Shown here piece after piece: positions 1 to 7,235 of a stretch of DNA of 64,000 bases. The notes beneath the pieces were generated by a model. That model was given only the letters and a program-made list of their open reading frames with translations. It did not search any database and had not been told where the DNA came from. Source of the DNA: Streptomyces sp. Root1304 (GTDB lineage: Bacteria > Actinomycetota > Actinomycetes > Streptomycetales > Streptomycetaceae); assembly GCF_001426405.1 (NCBI RefSeq), contig NZ_LMEP01000009.1, positions 1 through 64,000 on the forward strand, written 5' to 3'. Position numbers and translations under genes: made by a program. The first letter of the stretch is position 1. Each line of letters starts with the position of its first letter.

Positions 1-111
1 CATGGCCATGGCTCGCATCTCAGCATGAGCATGCCCAGCAGGTGCCCGGCGTGGCGATCAGTACCACGATCGAGCGATCACGAACCGAGGAAGATCGGAC
101 TTAACGCCCTC

Positions 112-681
112 TCAGAGGGACCGATGGCCGAACCAGGCACGGCTTTCGGGTTGGTTGGGGCGGACGATGGCCAGGATGGCCGGCACGAGCCAGATCACGC
201 CCAGAATGGGCGCCACTTCGAAGAAGACCAGGGTGAAGGGCAGCGCCGTCCAACCGTAGGCGAAGGCGGACACGCGCAGATTGGGGTGGCGCGTGGGGAA
301 CTTCAGGGCGGTGGTGACGCCCCATGCGGCAACGGCAAGTACGAGCACTCCGATGAATACGATGATCCCGGAGTGGGCCTCGCCCGGCGGGGTGCAGCAC
401 GGATTCGAGGCGTCGCCCTCGCCCCAGATGGCCGTGGCGATGGCCACGCTGTTGGTCAGCAGAGCAAGTCCGAGGACAGCCTGCATCCCACCCAGGACCA
501 GCATCAACACGCGAAGACTCTTCACCGCCTGCGGCATCTGCGCGCCCGAGGGCATCGGCCCCTGACTGAACCCCCCGGGCCCACGGGGGCCTCCGGGCCC
601 AGCCGCACCAGGGTTGCCACTAGCGCGCGGCCGCTGCCACGGCCGCTGCCCGCCTGGGTCTTCTCCATCGTTCAAGCCCAT
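112..681 (-). CDS. Proline/glycine-rich four-helix membrane protein of unknown function
   Basis: The 189-residue product has a Pro/Gly-rich cytoplasmic N-terminus (about residues 1-50). Four hydrophobic segments follow, around LRVLMLVLGGMQAVLGLALL, IIVFIGVLVLAVAAWGV, the AFAYGWTALPFTLVF stretch and ILGVIWLVPAILAIV. A CC pair lies in the first extracytoplasmic loop. I chose the ATG at 681 because GGGAGGA sits 8-9 bases upstream; the frame stays open to 819 but that extension lacks a ribosome site. The layout is common for small actinobacterial integral membrane proteins, and no functional motif is visible. Its divergent neighbour is a short hypothetical. Confidence 0.7.
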   Translation of the reverse strand: MGLNDGEDPGGQRPWQRPRASGNPGAAGPGGPRGPGGFSQGPMPSGAQMPQAVKSLRVLMLVLGGMQAVLGLALLTNSVAIATAIWGEGDASNPCCTPPGEAHSGIIVFIGVLVLAVAAWGVTTALKFPTRHPNLRVSAFAYGWTALPFTLVFFEVAPILGVIWLVPAILAIVRPNQPESRAWFGHRSL

Positions 682-933
682 GCTGCCAGGTCCTCCCCTG
701 AACGGCCCCGCACCTGCGCGCCATGCTCCGGCGACCCCCATCAACTGTCCAGCCACAAACCAGCCACGACTGCCTCGAAGAAGTACGTCACCAAGCTCGG
801 AGTTGTCCGGCAGGGCCACCCTTCCTGCTCAGCCATACCCGCAACACAACCGTGGTTGCGGGGCACCATTAGGGTGCTGGGAGACGATCGAGAACGCACG
901 GTCCGACCCGCGAGGACCAGGGAGAGCGAAGGC

Positions 934-1158
934 GTGCCGACCCTGCCGGAGACCGTGTCCGCGTACGTCGAGGCGGCCGCGACACTCGGCCACCGAGTTC
1001 AGCTGAGGCGCGACCGCATCACGGAAGCCGAGTACGAGGGACTGGTCGGCCCGTTCCGTACCGTGGGCAGTTCGCCACAAGGGGCCTTCACCTTCGTCTA
1101 CGGGAACTCCAGCTATGCAACCGTGGGGGCGATAGCGCAAGCATGGGCAGGATCTTGA
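934..1158 (+). CDS. Small hypothetical protein (74 aa)
   Basis: A GTG start at 934 follows an AGGGAGA-like ribosome site. The product is acidic and begins PTLPETVSAYVEAAATLGHR, with a predicted helix and then a short beta-rich tail. The long upstream extension of this frame (back to base 25) has shadow-like composition, so I use only the 3' part. The stretch just downstream (about 1160-1340) could be decayed coding sequence (for example a GRIALEITFNSGRVRCESWS stretch) but has no intact frame. I do not recognise a family. Confidence 0.4.
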   Translation: MPTLPETVSAYVEAAATLGHRVQLRRDRITEAEYEGLVGPFRTVGSSPQGAFTFVYGNSSYATVGAIAQAWAGS

Positions 1159-1438
1159 GGACCTCGGCGACGCCCCGCAGCATGTTCTCGATCACGACGG
1201 CTGAGACAGCGCTCCGGGCACCGGGCGGATCGCCCTGGAGATCACCTTCAACTCCGGCCGCGTCCGTTGTGAATCCTGGTCCGGAGACCTCCGCCTGTCC
1301 AGCACCCGTCGCCCTGTGCACAGTCGAGGTCGAGCGCGCCTGACGCGAGCTGAGGTGCCGCAGTCAGTGGGACGTGGTCGGTTCCGGGTCCTTCGCTCTT
1401 ACGATGCGGACGGTAGTTGCCAGGGTCTGTGAGGGAGG

Positions 1439-1927
1439 GTGAGCGGATTGGGGCAAGTTCCTGACTGGTTCTGGGAGGTCTTGGACTCGACCAGACCACG
1501 CCTGTCTGCCCTGGAGGCCTGGCTGGAGTCACAGCCGAGAGAAGTCCTTCAGGGGTTCGCGTTGGCATACCTGGATGCCGCAGAGTCGCTGATCGACTTC
1601 TCGGAAGGCGTGCTTGTCGACGGAGAGGCCTGGTCAGAAGACAGCACCGAGGATCTGTGCATGTGGGCGGTCGGCCAGGGCCGCCTATTTTGCCACGCGT
1701 TGGCCACTGGCGAGAGCGAACTGGCAGAGGCTGCACAGGCATTCCTGGGACGCGCATCGCCGCTCAGCGGAGACGTAACCAAGTGGGATCCAGAGGTCTC
1801 GGACCCGGAGCACCAGGGCTATCAGTCCCCGGACGCCATTGTCTACGGCGTCTATCGCACACGCTTCGCAGAGGACTTGCACGAACGGCATTTGGATCGC
1901 TCAGGGTGCGTTGACCCGGGGGTATGA
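1439..1927 (+). CDS. DUF4240-like protein, C-terminus running into an IS relic
   Basis: The GTG at 1439 lies directly behind GAGGGAGG. The 162-aa product starts LGQVPDWFWEVLDSTRP and carries EVLQGFALAYLDAAESLID and STEDLCMWAVGQGRLFCHAL. This is the pattern of the DUF4240 family, small acidic cytoplasmic proteins of unknown role. The last ten or so residues come from the junction with a transposase fragment that begins near 1915, so the natural C-terminus has probably been replaced. The family call is from memory of the motif pattern. Confidence 0.6.
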   Translation: MSGLGQVPDWFWEVLDSTRPRLSALEAWLESQPREVLQGFALAYLDAAESLIDFSEGVLVDGEAWSEDSTEDLCMWAVGQGRLFCHALATGESELAEAAQAFLGRASPLSGDVTKWDPEVSDPEHQGYQSPDAIVYGVYRTRFAEDLHERHLDRSGCVDPGV

Positions 1928-2030
1928 GGTGGCTCACCTGCCGCAGGAGCTCGGCTTCGGTTCGGACACGACGTGCTGGCGGCGCCTGGCCGAGTGGACA
2001 GAGGCCGGCCGGCTGCGGTCAGGGTCAGTC
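1915..2030 (+). mobile_element. IS5-family transposase fragment
   Basis: In the third frame the sequence encodes HLPQELGFGSDTTCWRRLAE followed by WTEAGRL, the N-terminal block of IS5-type transposases. It is nearly identical at the DNA level to the matching part of the transposase at 36110-36951 (about 36700-36800, minus strand). Only about 100 bp remain, so this is a dead fragment. It abuts the 3' end of the DUF4240-like gene. Confidence 0.75.
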
Positions 2031-2092
2031 GCGTGCGTCGCGGTTCGTTACGGTGATCATGTTGCGGTGCCAGGTGAAAAGGCGGGCCGGTA

Positions 2093-2424
2093 GTGGAGAA
2101 GCAGCCAAAGACGTGGTTCAGCGCCAGAACCTTCTACCGGTGGGCAGCCTGGGAGAACCAGCCGTACGAGGAGCGCGTCGTGCTGTTCCTGGCGCGGTCC
2201 CTCGACAGGCCATCGAGCTGGCCGAGCAGGAGTCGATCGCGTACGCCGGGGAGAACGACTTCGAAGTCCTCGACATGGTTGAGGCCTATCGGATCTCCGA
2301 CGGCGACGAGGAGCTGGGTGCCGGTGTGGAGGTGTTCTCCAAGCTGCACGCGCTCGACCTCCCGGGGAGCGAATTCCTCGACCGCTACGACTCGGGGCCG
2401 GCGCACACTCAGATCAGCGAGTAG
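2093..2424 (+). pseudogene. DUF4288-like gene broken by a one-base frameshift
   Basis: The first part in the GTG-2093 frame reads TWFSARTFYRWAAWENQPYE ERVVLFLARSLD. The second part, in the next frame from about 2206, reads AIELAEQESIAYAGENDFEV and ends DSGPAHTQISE. Joined, they give an approximately 110-aa protein with the layout of DUF4288 proteins (a W-[YF]-SA-R start, YEER strand, then an AIELAE helix). The join needs one base restored near 2204-2209. The GTG overlaps a TAG of an upstream open frame. Either the gene is dead or the assembly has an indel here. Confidence 0.6.
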
Positions 2425-2498
2425 TGCCGTTCCCGCTTCCGGCCCGCCAGCAGGCGGTTGCCCGGCGCCGCTCGCCGACCCTCACCCTTCACTAAACG

Positions 2499-2813
2499 GC
2501 GTGGAAGATCGTGGACGATGAGGACGAGCTGCTGGCGTGCTACGACTTCCCCCGCCGAGCACTGGATTCATTGATTCATCTGCGGACCACGAATCCCATC
2601 GAGTCGACGTTCGCCACCGTGCGGCTGCGGACCAAGGTGACGAAGGGCGCCGGCAGCCGGGCCTTCGGGCTGGCGAAATGTTTTCAAGCTGGTCGAGTCA
2701 GCCCAGGCCCGCCGGCGGGCTGTGAACGCACCCCGCCTCGTCGCTCTGGTCCGTGCCGGGGCCCGCTTCGAACGCGGCCACTCGTCGAACGCCCCGAGAC
2801 CCTCGCGGTGTGA
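2499..2813 (+). pseudogene. IS256-family transposase C-terminal relic
   Basis: The frame at 2499 encodes IVDDEDELLACYDFPRRALD, then HLRTTNPIESTFATVRLRTK, the hallmark C-terminal segment of IS256 transposases including the conserved Glu region. Near 2680 the homology moves to the next frame (KLVESAQARRRAVNAPRLVA, then LVRAGARFERG). The N-terminal two thirds and the ends are absent, so the element is inactive. Confidence 0.8.
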
Positions 2814-2848
2814 GCTGCCTCAGCCGATCCGCAGAAGCCGGGAGGATC

Positions 2849-3493
2849 TCAGGCACTCGTGCGCCGTATGTGCAGGTGGCCATCGCGGGGGAAGGAGGGC
2901 GGTGCAGCGGGCAGGATGCTGTCGAAGTCGTAGCGGCTCTTCTGTGCAACCCGGCACGATGCCAGGTTGTCCACCTGGTGCAGGAGTTCGAGACGCTCCA
3001 GCCCGTCGGCTTCGAAGGTGTCGAAGGCCCAGCTGGTGAGTGCCTCCAGAGCGCGGGAGGCCACTCCCCGCCCGCGAGCGTGTGCCGCGGTCCAGTAGCC
3101 CACTTCGGCCGCCGGCTTGCCGGAGGTGACTTCCTTGAGGACCACGTTGCCCACCAACTGTTCGCGAACTGAACCGGGTCGTGCCTCAAGGACGGCGAAG
3201 CCGAACCGGTCCCCCGCTGCCCAGCCCTGCTGCTGGGCCTGCACCCACCGTGCCCCGTCGGTATCGTTGTCCACGACAGAGCTCGCCCACTGGCGCAGTG
3301 CGGGATCCCGGCTCAACTCGACCAATGCGGCAACGTCCTCCATGCGCCAGGGGCGAAGAACGAGAGCGGGAGAGGCCGGCGTCGCGGCCACCTGAAGTAC
3401 GACCGGGGCAATCACCGACCGATCATATGTGGCGGCGTTTTCACCCGACGCCGGCCGCGTCCGCCCCATGCCGCCTTGCGACCGCCCCGTCAT
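2849..3493 (-). CDS. GNAT-family N-acetyltransferase (RimJ/RimL-like)
   Basis: The 214-aa product carries a GNAT fold: LVLRPWRMEDVAALVELSRD, then GNVVLKEVTSGKPAAEVGYW, and the acetyl-CoA-binding region around ARGRGVASRALEALTSWAFD. A helix-loop with NLASCRVAQKSRYDF follows, typical of RimJ/RimL-type enzymes that acetylate protein N-termini or small amines. Its ATG overlaps the stop of the upstream MerR gene (ATGA at 3490-3493), implying translational coupling. The first 26 residues lie outside the conserved fold, so an internal GTG near 3415 is an alternative start. Confidence 0.8.
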   Translation of the reverse strand: MTGRSQGGMGRTRPASGENAATYDRSVIAPVVLQVAATPASPALVLRPWRMEDVAALVELSRDPALRQWASSVVDNDTDGARWVQAQQQGWAAGDRFGFAVLEARPGSVREQLVGNVVLKEVTSGKPAAEVGYWTAAHARGRGVASRALEALTSWAFDTFEADGLERLELLHQVDNLASCRVAQKSRYDFDSILPAAPPSFPRDGHLHIRRTSA

Positions 3494-4428
3494 TGCTGTG
3501 TCCGGACGCGCAGAGCCCGGACGGACCAGTCGAGCACTGGAGCCAGACTCTCCGGGGCCGGCCAGCCGTTGACCACTGCGAGGAGCCGGAGGTATCGCTC
3601 CCTGCGGGGGTCGTTCACGCTCTCCAGCCGAGTCGCCAGCCGGCGGCGAAGCTCGACGTCGTCGGGGCGGCCGAGGAGGTGCGCGTAGTGCGCCGTGAAC
3701 TCCGCGACGATCGGATCGGCCTGGGGTGAGGCCGGGTCGATACCGGCGGTCAGGGCCGGGCCGGCCTGGTCACGGACAGCTGCGGCGATGTCACGGCGCG
3801 GGCCCATGATGTCGCTTCGGGTCTGCTCGGCTGCCTGGTCCTCGACCATCCGCCGCACGACGGCGCGGAAACCCGGGTCCAGGGACATTTCGGCCAGCTC
3901 CACCCACGCCTGGACCTGCTCCGCCTCCGGGTTGTCGGGCAACTCGGGGGTCATCGAGCGCATGACCCCCGCGAATGCGGGGGCGGCGTCAAGACCGCCG
4001 AAGACGGCGTCGAGGAAATCGCCGATCAGACGTGTGCGTTCGTTCTCGGAAAGCTGGGCCAGCCGGTGCATGAGTTCCGTCTCCTCAGGTGTGGACCCGC
4101 GCTCGGCCACCGCCGTCAGCACCGCGCGCCGCAGGCGCAGGACACGGATCTGCACTGCCAGTGCTTCGGCGTGCGCCGCGGCGACCTCGGGAAGCGAGAG
4201 CTCGCGGTCCACGACCTTGCGGATCGTGGGAAGGTCCAGTCCCAGCTCGCGCAGGGTCCGCACGAGGTCCAGGCGTGCGACGGCGTCGATGCTGTAGAGG
4301 CGGTAGCCGGCCGGGCTGCGGTCCGTCGGCGCCACGATTCCGCGATCGGAGTAGAACCGAATGGTCTTGACCGTGAGACCGGTCCGCCGAGCCAGTTCAC
4401 CGATCGAGTAGAGCGTGTCGCCGTCCAT
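3490..4428 (-). CDS. MerR-family transcriptional regulator
   Basis: The 312-aa protein opens with the MerR winged helix-turn-helix: YSIGELARRTGLTVKTIRFY, then the wing residues SPAGYRLYS and the LDLVRTLRELGLDLPTIRKV segment. A long C-terminal helical domain (about residues 120-312) has no metal-binding Cys cluster, so it probably senses an organic ligand. The ATG at 4428 is preceded by AAGGTGGGG; the frame is open to 4494 but that would place the operator inside the gene. A perfect palindrome sits just upstream (4444-4462), and the gene is coupled to the GNAT gene downstream. Confidence 0.85.
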   Translation of the reverse strand: MDGDTLYSIGELARRTGLTVKTIRFYSDRGIVAPTDRSPAGYRLYSIDAVARLDLVRTLRELGLDLPTIRKVVDRELSLPEVAAAHAEALAVQIRVLRLRRAVLTAVAERGSTPEETELMHRLAQLSENERTRLIGDFLDAVFGGLDAAPAFAGVMRSMTPELPDNPEAEQVQAWVELAEMSLDPGFRAVVRRMVEDQAAEQTRSDIMGPRRDIAAAVRDQAGPALTAGIDPASPQADPIVAEFTAHYAHLLGRPDDVELRRRLATRLESVNDPRRERYLRLLAVVNGWPAPESLAPVLDWSVRALRVRTQQ

Positions 4429-4443
4429 GTACCCCACCTTCGT

Positions 4444-4462
4444 GTCTCCCCCTACGGGAGAC
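4444..4462. promoter_or_regulatory. MerR-type operator palindrome
   Basis: GTCTCCC-CCTAC-GGGAGAC is a perfect 7-bp inverted repeat with a 5-bp centre, 16 bp before the merR-like start. Read on the minus strand, a TTGAGT hexamer overlaps its upstream edge. This arrangement fits a MerR regulator acting on its own promoter spacer. A ligand-responsive autoregulated unit is inferred. Confidence 0.6.
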
Positions 4463-4678
4463 TCAAGTCCCCTCGCCCACCGGCAGGCAACCACTCCTCA
4501 TCCACACGTCTTGAAAGTTCCTCCGCACTCGTGGGTGAACGGCTACGGCAAGCTCCGGCGCTGCACCGAGAGGAACAGCGCGGTCGTCGCGTTCTCCCTC
4601 CACGTCGCCGCGACTCTCGTCGCGCTCCGCATGCTCATCCGAGGTCGACGAGCCGCTACTGCTGGGACGGCCGCCCCA

Positions 4679-4715
4679 CCACCCGGCGCCGCAAGTGATC
4701 CATCTGCTGGTCGGT
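4679..4715 (+). repeat. Left copy of a 37-bp inverted repeat flanking the MDMPI-type gene
   Basis: This copy matches the reverse complement of 5527-5563 at 33 of 37 positions (core CAAGTGATCC). It lies 45 bp upstream of the gene start in the 4429-4760 intergenic stretch, which otherwise shows no gene. Confidence 0.75.
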
Positions 4716-4760
4716 CTTAATCGAGTGCGAGCGTCCGGGTCCGGGTGATACAAGGTCCGC

Positions 4761-5525
4761 GTGACTGATCATCTCTCCTTCCCCACCCTGCTGCGGATGA
4801 TTGACGAGCGTTCCGCCGCGTTCCGCGCCGCCGTCACCGCGGCCCCCAGCCTCGACGCCGACGTCCCGTCCTGTCCGGGCTGGACGCTGTACGACCTGGC
4901 GAACCACCTCAGTGAGGGGGACCGCTTCTGGGCCCACATCGTGCTGAACACCGCGCCGGGCGACGAGCGGCCGAGCAAGGACGGGCTGGCGGCGCCCAGG
5001 GAGCGCGAGGCCCTCATATCCTGGCTGGCCGACTCGACGGAGCAACTGCTCACCGCGCTGCGCGAGGCCGGTCCGGACCGGGGCTGCTGGGCCTGGTGGG
5101 AGCCGCTGGCCTCACCGCACACGGTGGCCGCCGTAGCCCGACGCCGCGTCCCCGAGTCGCTGATCCACACCTACGACGCCCAGCTGGCCTCCGGTGTCCC
5201 GCAGGAGCTGCCGGCGACCGAGGCGGGCGACGCCATCGAGGAGTTCCTCGCCACCGTCTGCACCGGCACAGTCCCGTGGCCGGGCGAGCCCGCCACCATG
5301 GACTACCACGCAGCCGAGGCCGGCTCCTGGCGCCAGACGGTGGACGCCGCCGGTTCCCGCTTCACCCGCCTCACCGCGGCGGAGGCCGCCGAGAGCAAGC
5401 CCACCGCCGCCCTCTACGGCACGGCGAGCGAGATGGCCCTGCTCATGTACATGCGCATCCCGGCCGGCTCGCTGCGGGTCGAGGGCGACGCCGACCTGCT
5501 CCAGCAGCTGCAGGACTGGGGCTGA
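4761..5525 (+). CDS. Mycothiol-dependent maleylpyruvate isomerase-type (DinB-fold) protein
   Basis: The 254-aa product matches the MDMPI N-terminal, DinB-like fold: SCPGWTLYDLANHLSEGDRF, with a metal-ligand-type His, then ARRRVPESLIHTYDAQLASG, the usual second His segment. A small C-terminal domain ending in LQQLQDWG resembles the family's sterol-carrier-like tail. Members are mycothiol-dependent isomerases or transferases acting on small electrophiles; the substrate here is unknown. The GTG start at 4761 follows ACAAGG. The gene stands alone between two inverted 37-bp repeats, one ending upstream and the other starting one base after the stop codon. Confidence 0.8.
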   Translation: MTDHLSFPTLLRMIDERSAAFRAAVTAAPSLDADVPSCPGWTLYDLANHLSEGDRFWAHIVLNTAPGDERPSKDGLAAPREREALISWLADSTEQLLTALREAGPDRGCWAWWEPLASPHTVAAVARRRVPESLIHTYDAQLASGVPQELPATEAGDAIEEFLATVCTGTVPWPGEPATMDYHAAEAGSWRQTVDAAGSRFTRLTAAEAAESKPTAALYGTASEMALLMYMRIPAGSLRVEGDADLLQQLQDWG

Positions 5526-5526
5526 T

Positions 5527-5563
5527 ACCGACCGGCAGACGGATCACTTGAGGCGTCGGGTGG
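5527..5563 (-). repeat. Right copy of the 37-bp inverted repeat
   Basis: This is the inverted partner of 4679-4715 (33 of 37 identical). It begins one base after the TGA of the enclosed gene. Its position would also suit a read-through hairpin with the left copy. Confidence 0.75.
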
Positions 5564-5583
5564 GACAGCGACAGAAGGATGGC

Positions 5584-5961
5584 TCAGGAGGCGGACGGCT
5601 CGATCTCCCCCGCGAAGACGATGACCTGGTCGATGAGGCTCCGTCGCAGATGGACGACGTCCGTTCCCGTCAGGCGGGGGCCTCCATCGGGAGTGGTGAA
5701 GACCCACTGGTACCGGGCCCATTCGTCAGGCATGTCCACCGCTGAGCAGCGCACCATCGTTCCGGTCCCCGCCGGGTGGCGCCGGATGTCCAGCACGAAC
5801 CGCTCGACCTCCGCAATTCCTTCGCTGCGACCCAACGGTCCCCAGAAGACCACGTCTGAGGTCAGGGCCTGGGAGAGCAGGGCGGCCACATAGCTGTCGT
5901 CCGAGGCGTTGAACGCGGAGATGAACATGTCGATCGCGGAGCGTGCGGTCTCTTCAGGCAT
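5584..5961 (-). CDS. SnoaL/NTF2-like protein
   Basis: The 125-aa protein has the cone-shaped NTF2-like layout: an N-terminal helix (ETARSAIDMFISAFNASDDS), DVVFWGPLGRSEGIAEVERF, then beta strands ending DVVHLRRSLIDQVIVFAGEI. Such proteins are small cyclases, isomerases or ligand binders, and no specific catalytic dyad can be assigned. The gene is convergent with the MDMPI-type gene. The ATG at 5961 has no strong ribosome site. Confidence 0.7.
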   Translation of the reverse strand: MPEETARSAIDMFISAFNASDDSYVAALLSQALTSDVVFWGPLGRSEGIAEVERFVLDIRRHPAGTGTMVRCSAVDMPDEWARYQWVFTTPDGGPRLTGTDVVHLRRSLIDQVIVFAGEIEPSAS

Positions 5962-6498
5962 GCCCCAGTAATACCAGCCGTTTCGCGTGGGCTCGTCCCA
6001 CGAGCCGACTTCCGATCACGGTGAACCACCCCGGTCACAGCACTGGCGAAGAGGGGCCCACTTGTCGTAGCGGCGACGGGCCGGGCTCCTGTGCCGACCC
6101 GGGGGCTTCGGGGCGTCAGTTGAGGCGCCGGCCACTTGCCCACGAGCACGGCAGGTCGTGGGATCGACGCCTCCCCTGCTCCAGTCGATCCGGCCCTCGG
6201 CAGACACCGTGCGGGCTGAGCACCCGGGCGCGGAGCGGCCCACGCGGCCGGGACGGCCGGGACTGTCCGCCGTCGACGGCGCCCCCGCGCTCGTCCGTGA
6301 CGTCGGTCCCGTGCCTCCGGCCTCGGCGCCGGGCGGCCGACGTCTGCGGAGCAGGTGTCCGCAGATGTCGGCCGGGCCCGGCCTGGGATGTGGGCGGATA
6401 CGGCCCCGCCGGCGCTTCGGGATCAAGGGTCCTGCGGGCCCGGCCGATCACCGCGTCCCGGCGGGGCTCCGCCGATCACCGCGTCCCGGCCCCAGGCC
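5962..6498. other. Non-coding or decayed stretch
   Basis: No open frame here has convincing protein composition; all candidates are Arg/Pro-rich shadows. The right edge holds a 20-bp direct repeat. It lies between the NTF2-like gene start and the 3' end of the VOC gene. Confidence 0.5.
6443..6490 (+). repeat. 20-bp direct repeat, two copies
   Basis: GCCGATCACCGCGTCCCGGC occurs at 6443-6462 and again at 6471-6490, exactly 28 bp apart and without mismatch. The second copy ends just before the 3' end of the VOC gene. Confidence 0.8.
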
Positions 6499-6873
6499 CT
6501 ACAGGTACGGGCGCGTGATCAGTTCGAAGGCGTGGCCTGCCGGGTCCTTGAAGTAGACGCCCCGGCCGCCGTGTTCCGTGTTCGTCTCGCCGGGGCGCTT
6601 CATCTGCGGGTCGGCCCAGTGCTCGACGTTCTGGTCGCACAGCCGCGCGTACGCCCGCTCGAAGAGTTCGTCGTCGACGAGGAACGCGTAGTGCTGCATC
6701 TGGATCTCGACCGGGGGTTCGGCGAACTGGATCAGTACGCCGTCGGCGAGCTGGACGTTGAGGAAGGGACCCCAGGACGGCGCCTCGGGGAGTTCCAGCA
6801 ACTCCCGGAAGAAGCGCGCCGATTCCTCGCGGTTCTTCGCCGCGATGATGGTGTGGTTGAAGCTGACTGCCAT
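6499..6873 (-). CDS. VOC-superfamily (glyoxalase/dioxygenase-fold) protein
   Basis: The 124-aa product begins AVSFNHTIIAAKNREESARF and has the paired beta-alpha-beta-beta-beta modules of the vicinal oxygen chelate fold, ending GRGVYFKDPAGHAFELITRP. Metal-ligand-like residues are the first His (FNHT), QHYAF and the Glu of FELI. Family members include glyoxalases, ring-cleaving dioxygenases and resistance proteins; the substrate is unknown. I chose the ATG at 6873 because GAGG lies 8 bases upstream; a longer form to 6927 is open. Confidence 0.8.
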   Translation of the reverse strand: MAVSFNHTIIAAKNREESARFFRELLELPEAPSWGPFLNVQLADGVLIQFAEPPVEIQMQHYAFLVDDELFERAYARLCDQNVEHWADPQMKRPGETNTEHGGRGVYFKDPAGHAFELITRPYL

Positions 6874-7142
6874 GTGGATGACCTCGCTGTGGGTTCGGTT
6901 CGAAGGGGACTCGCAGTGCTGGGGCACTGGGGGGTCCGCGCGCCGAACCGCAGGGGTGCCTTCGCGGCACCCTCAGAGCGGTCAGTCGTCCACCGGATGG
7001 CCCGTCTGTGTGTGGCGTCGAATCGCCGGTCCGGTGTTCACGTCGGGGGACGCTACTTGACCGATCTTGCCCTGGCAAGGCGGTATCCCGGCGCGCACGG
7101 CACCTTGCCACTCCCCCCGTGTCCCCCTATCGTCCCGCAATA

Positions 7143-7154
7143 GAAAGCGCTTTC
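7143..7154. promoter_or_regulatory. GAAAGCGCTTTC palindrome upstream of pectate lyase
   Basis: A perfect 12-bp palindrome lies 82 bp before the pectate lyase start in an otherwise empty 360-bp intergenic region. Palindromes centred on CG are typical of LacI-family sugar regulators in actinobacteria. The sequence differs from the TGAGAGCGCTCTCA sites at 47-52 kb, so a different regulator (for pectin or galacturonate) is inferred. Confidence 0.55.
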
Positions 7155-7235
7155 CATCCCCTCCTGGACGGCCTCCTCAGGGCTGCCCGGGGGCGGAGCA
7201 CTCCCGACCGTTGACCGACGAGAAGGACGGCGAGC

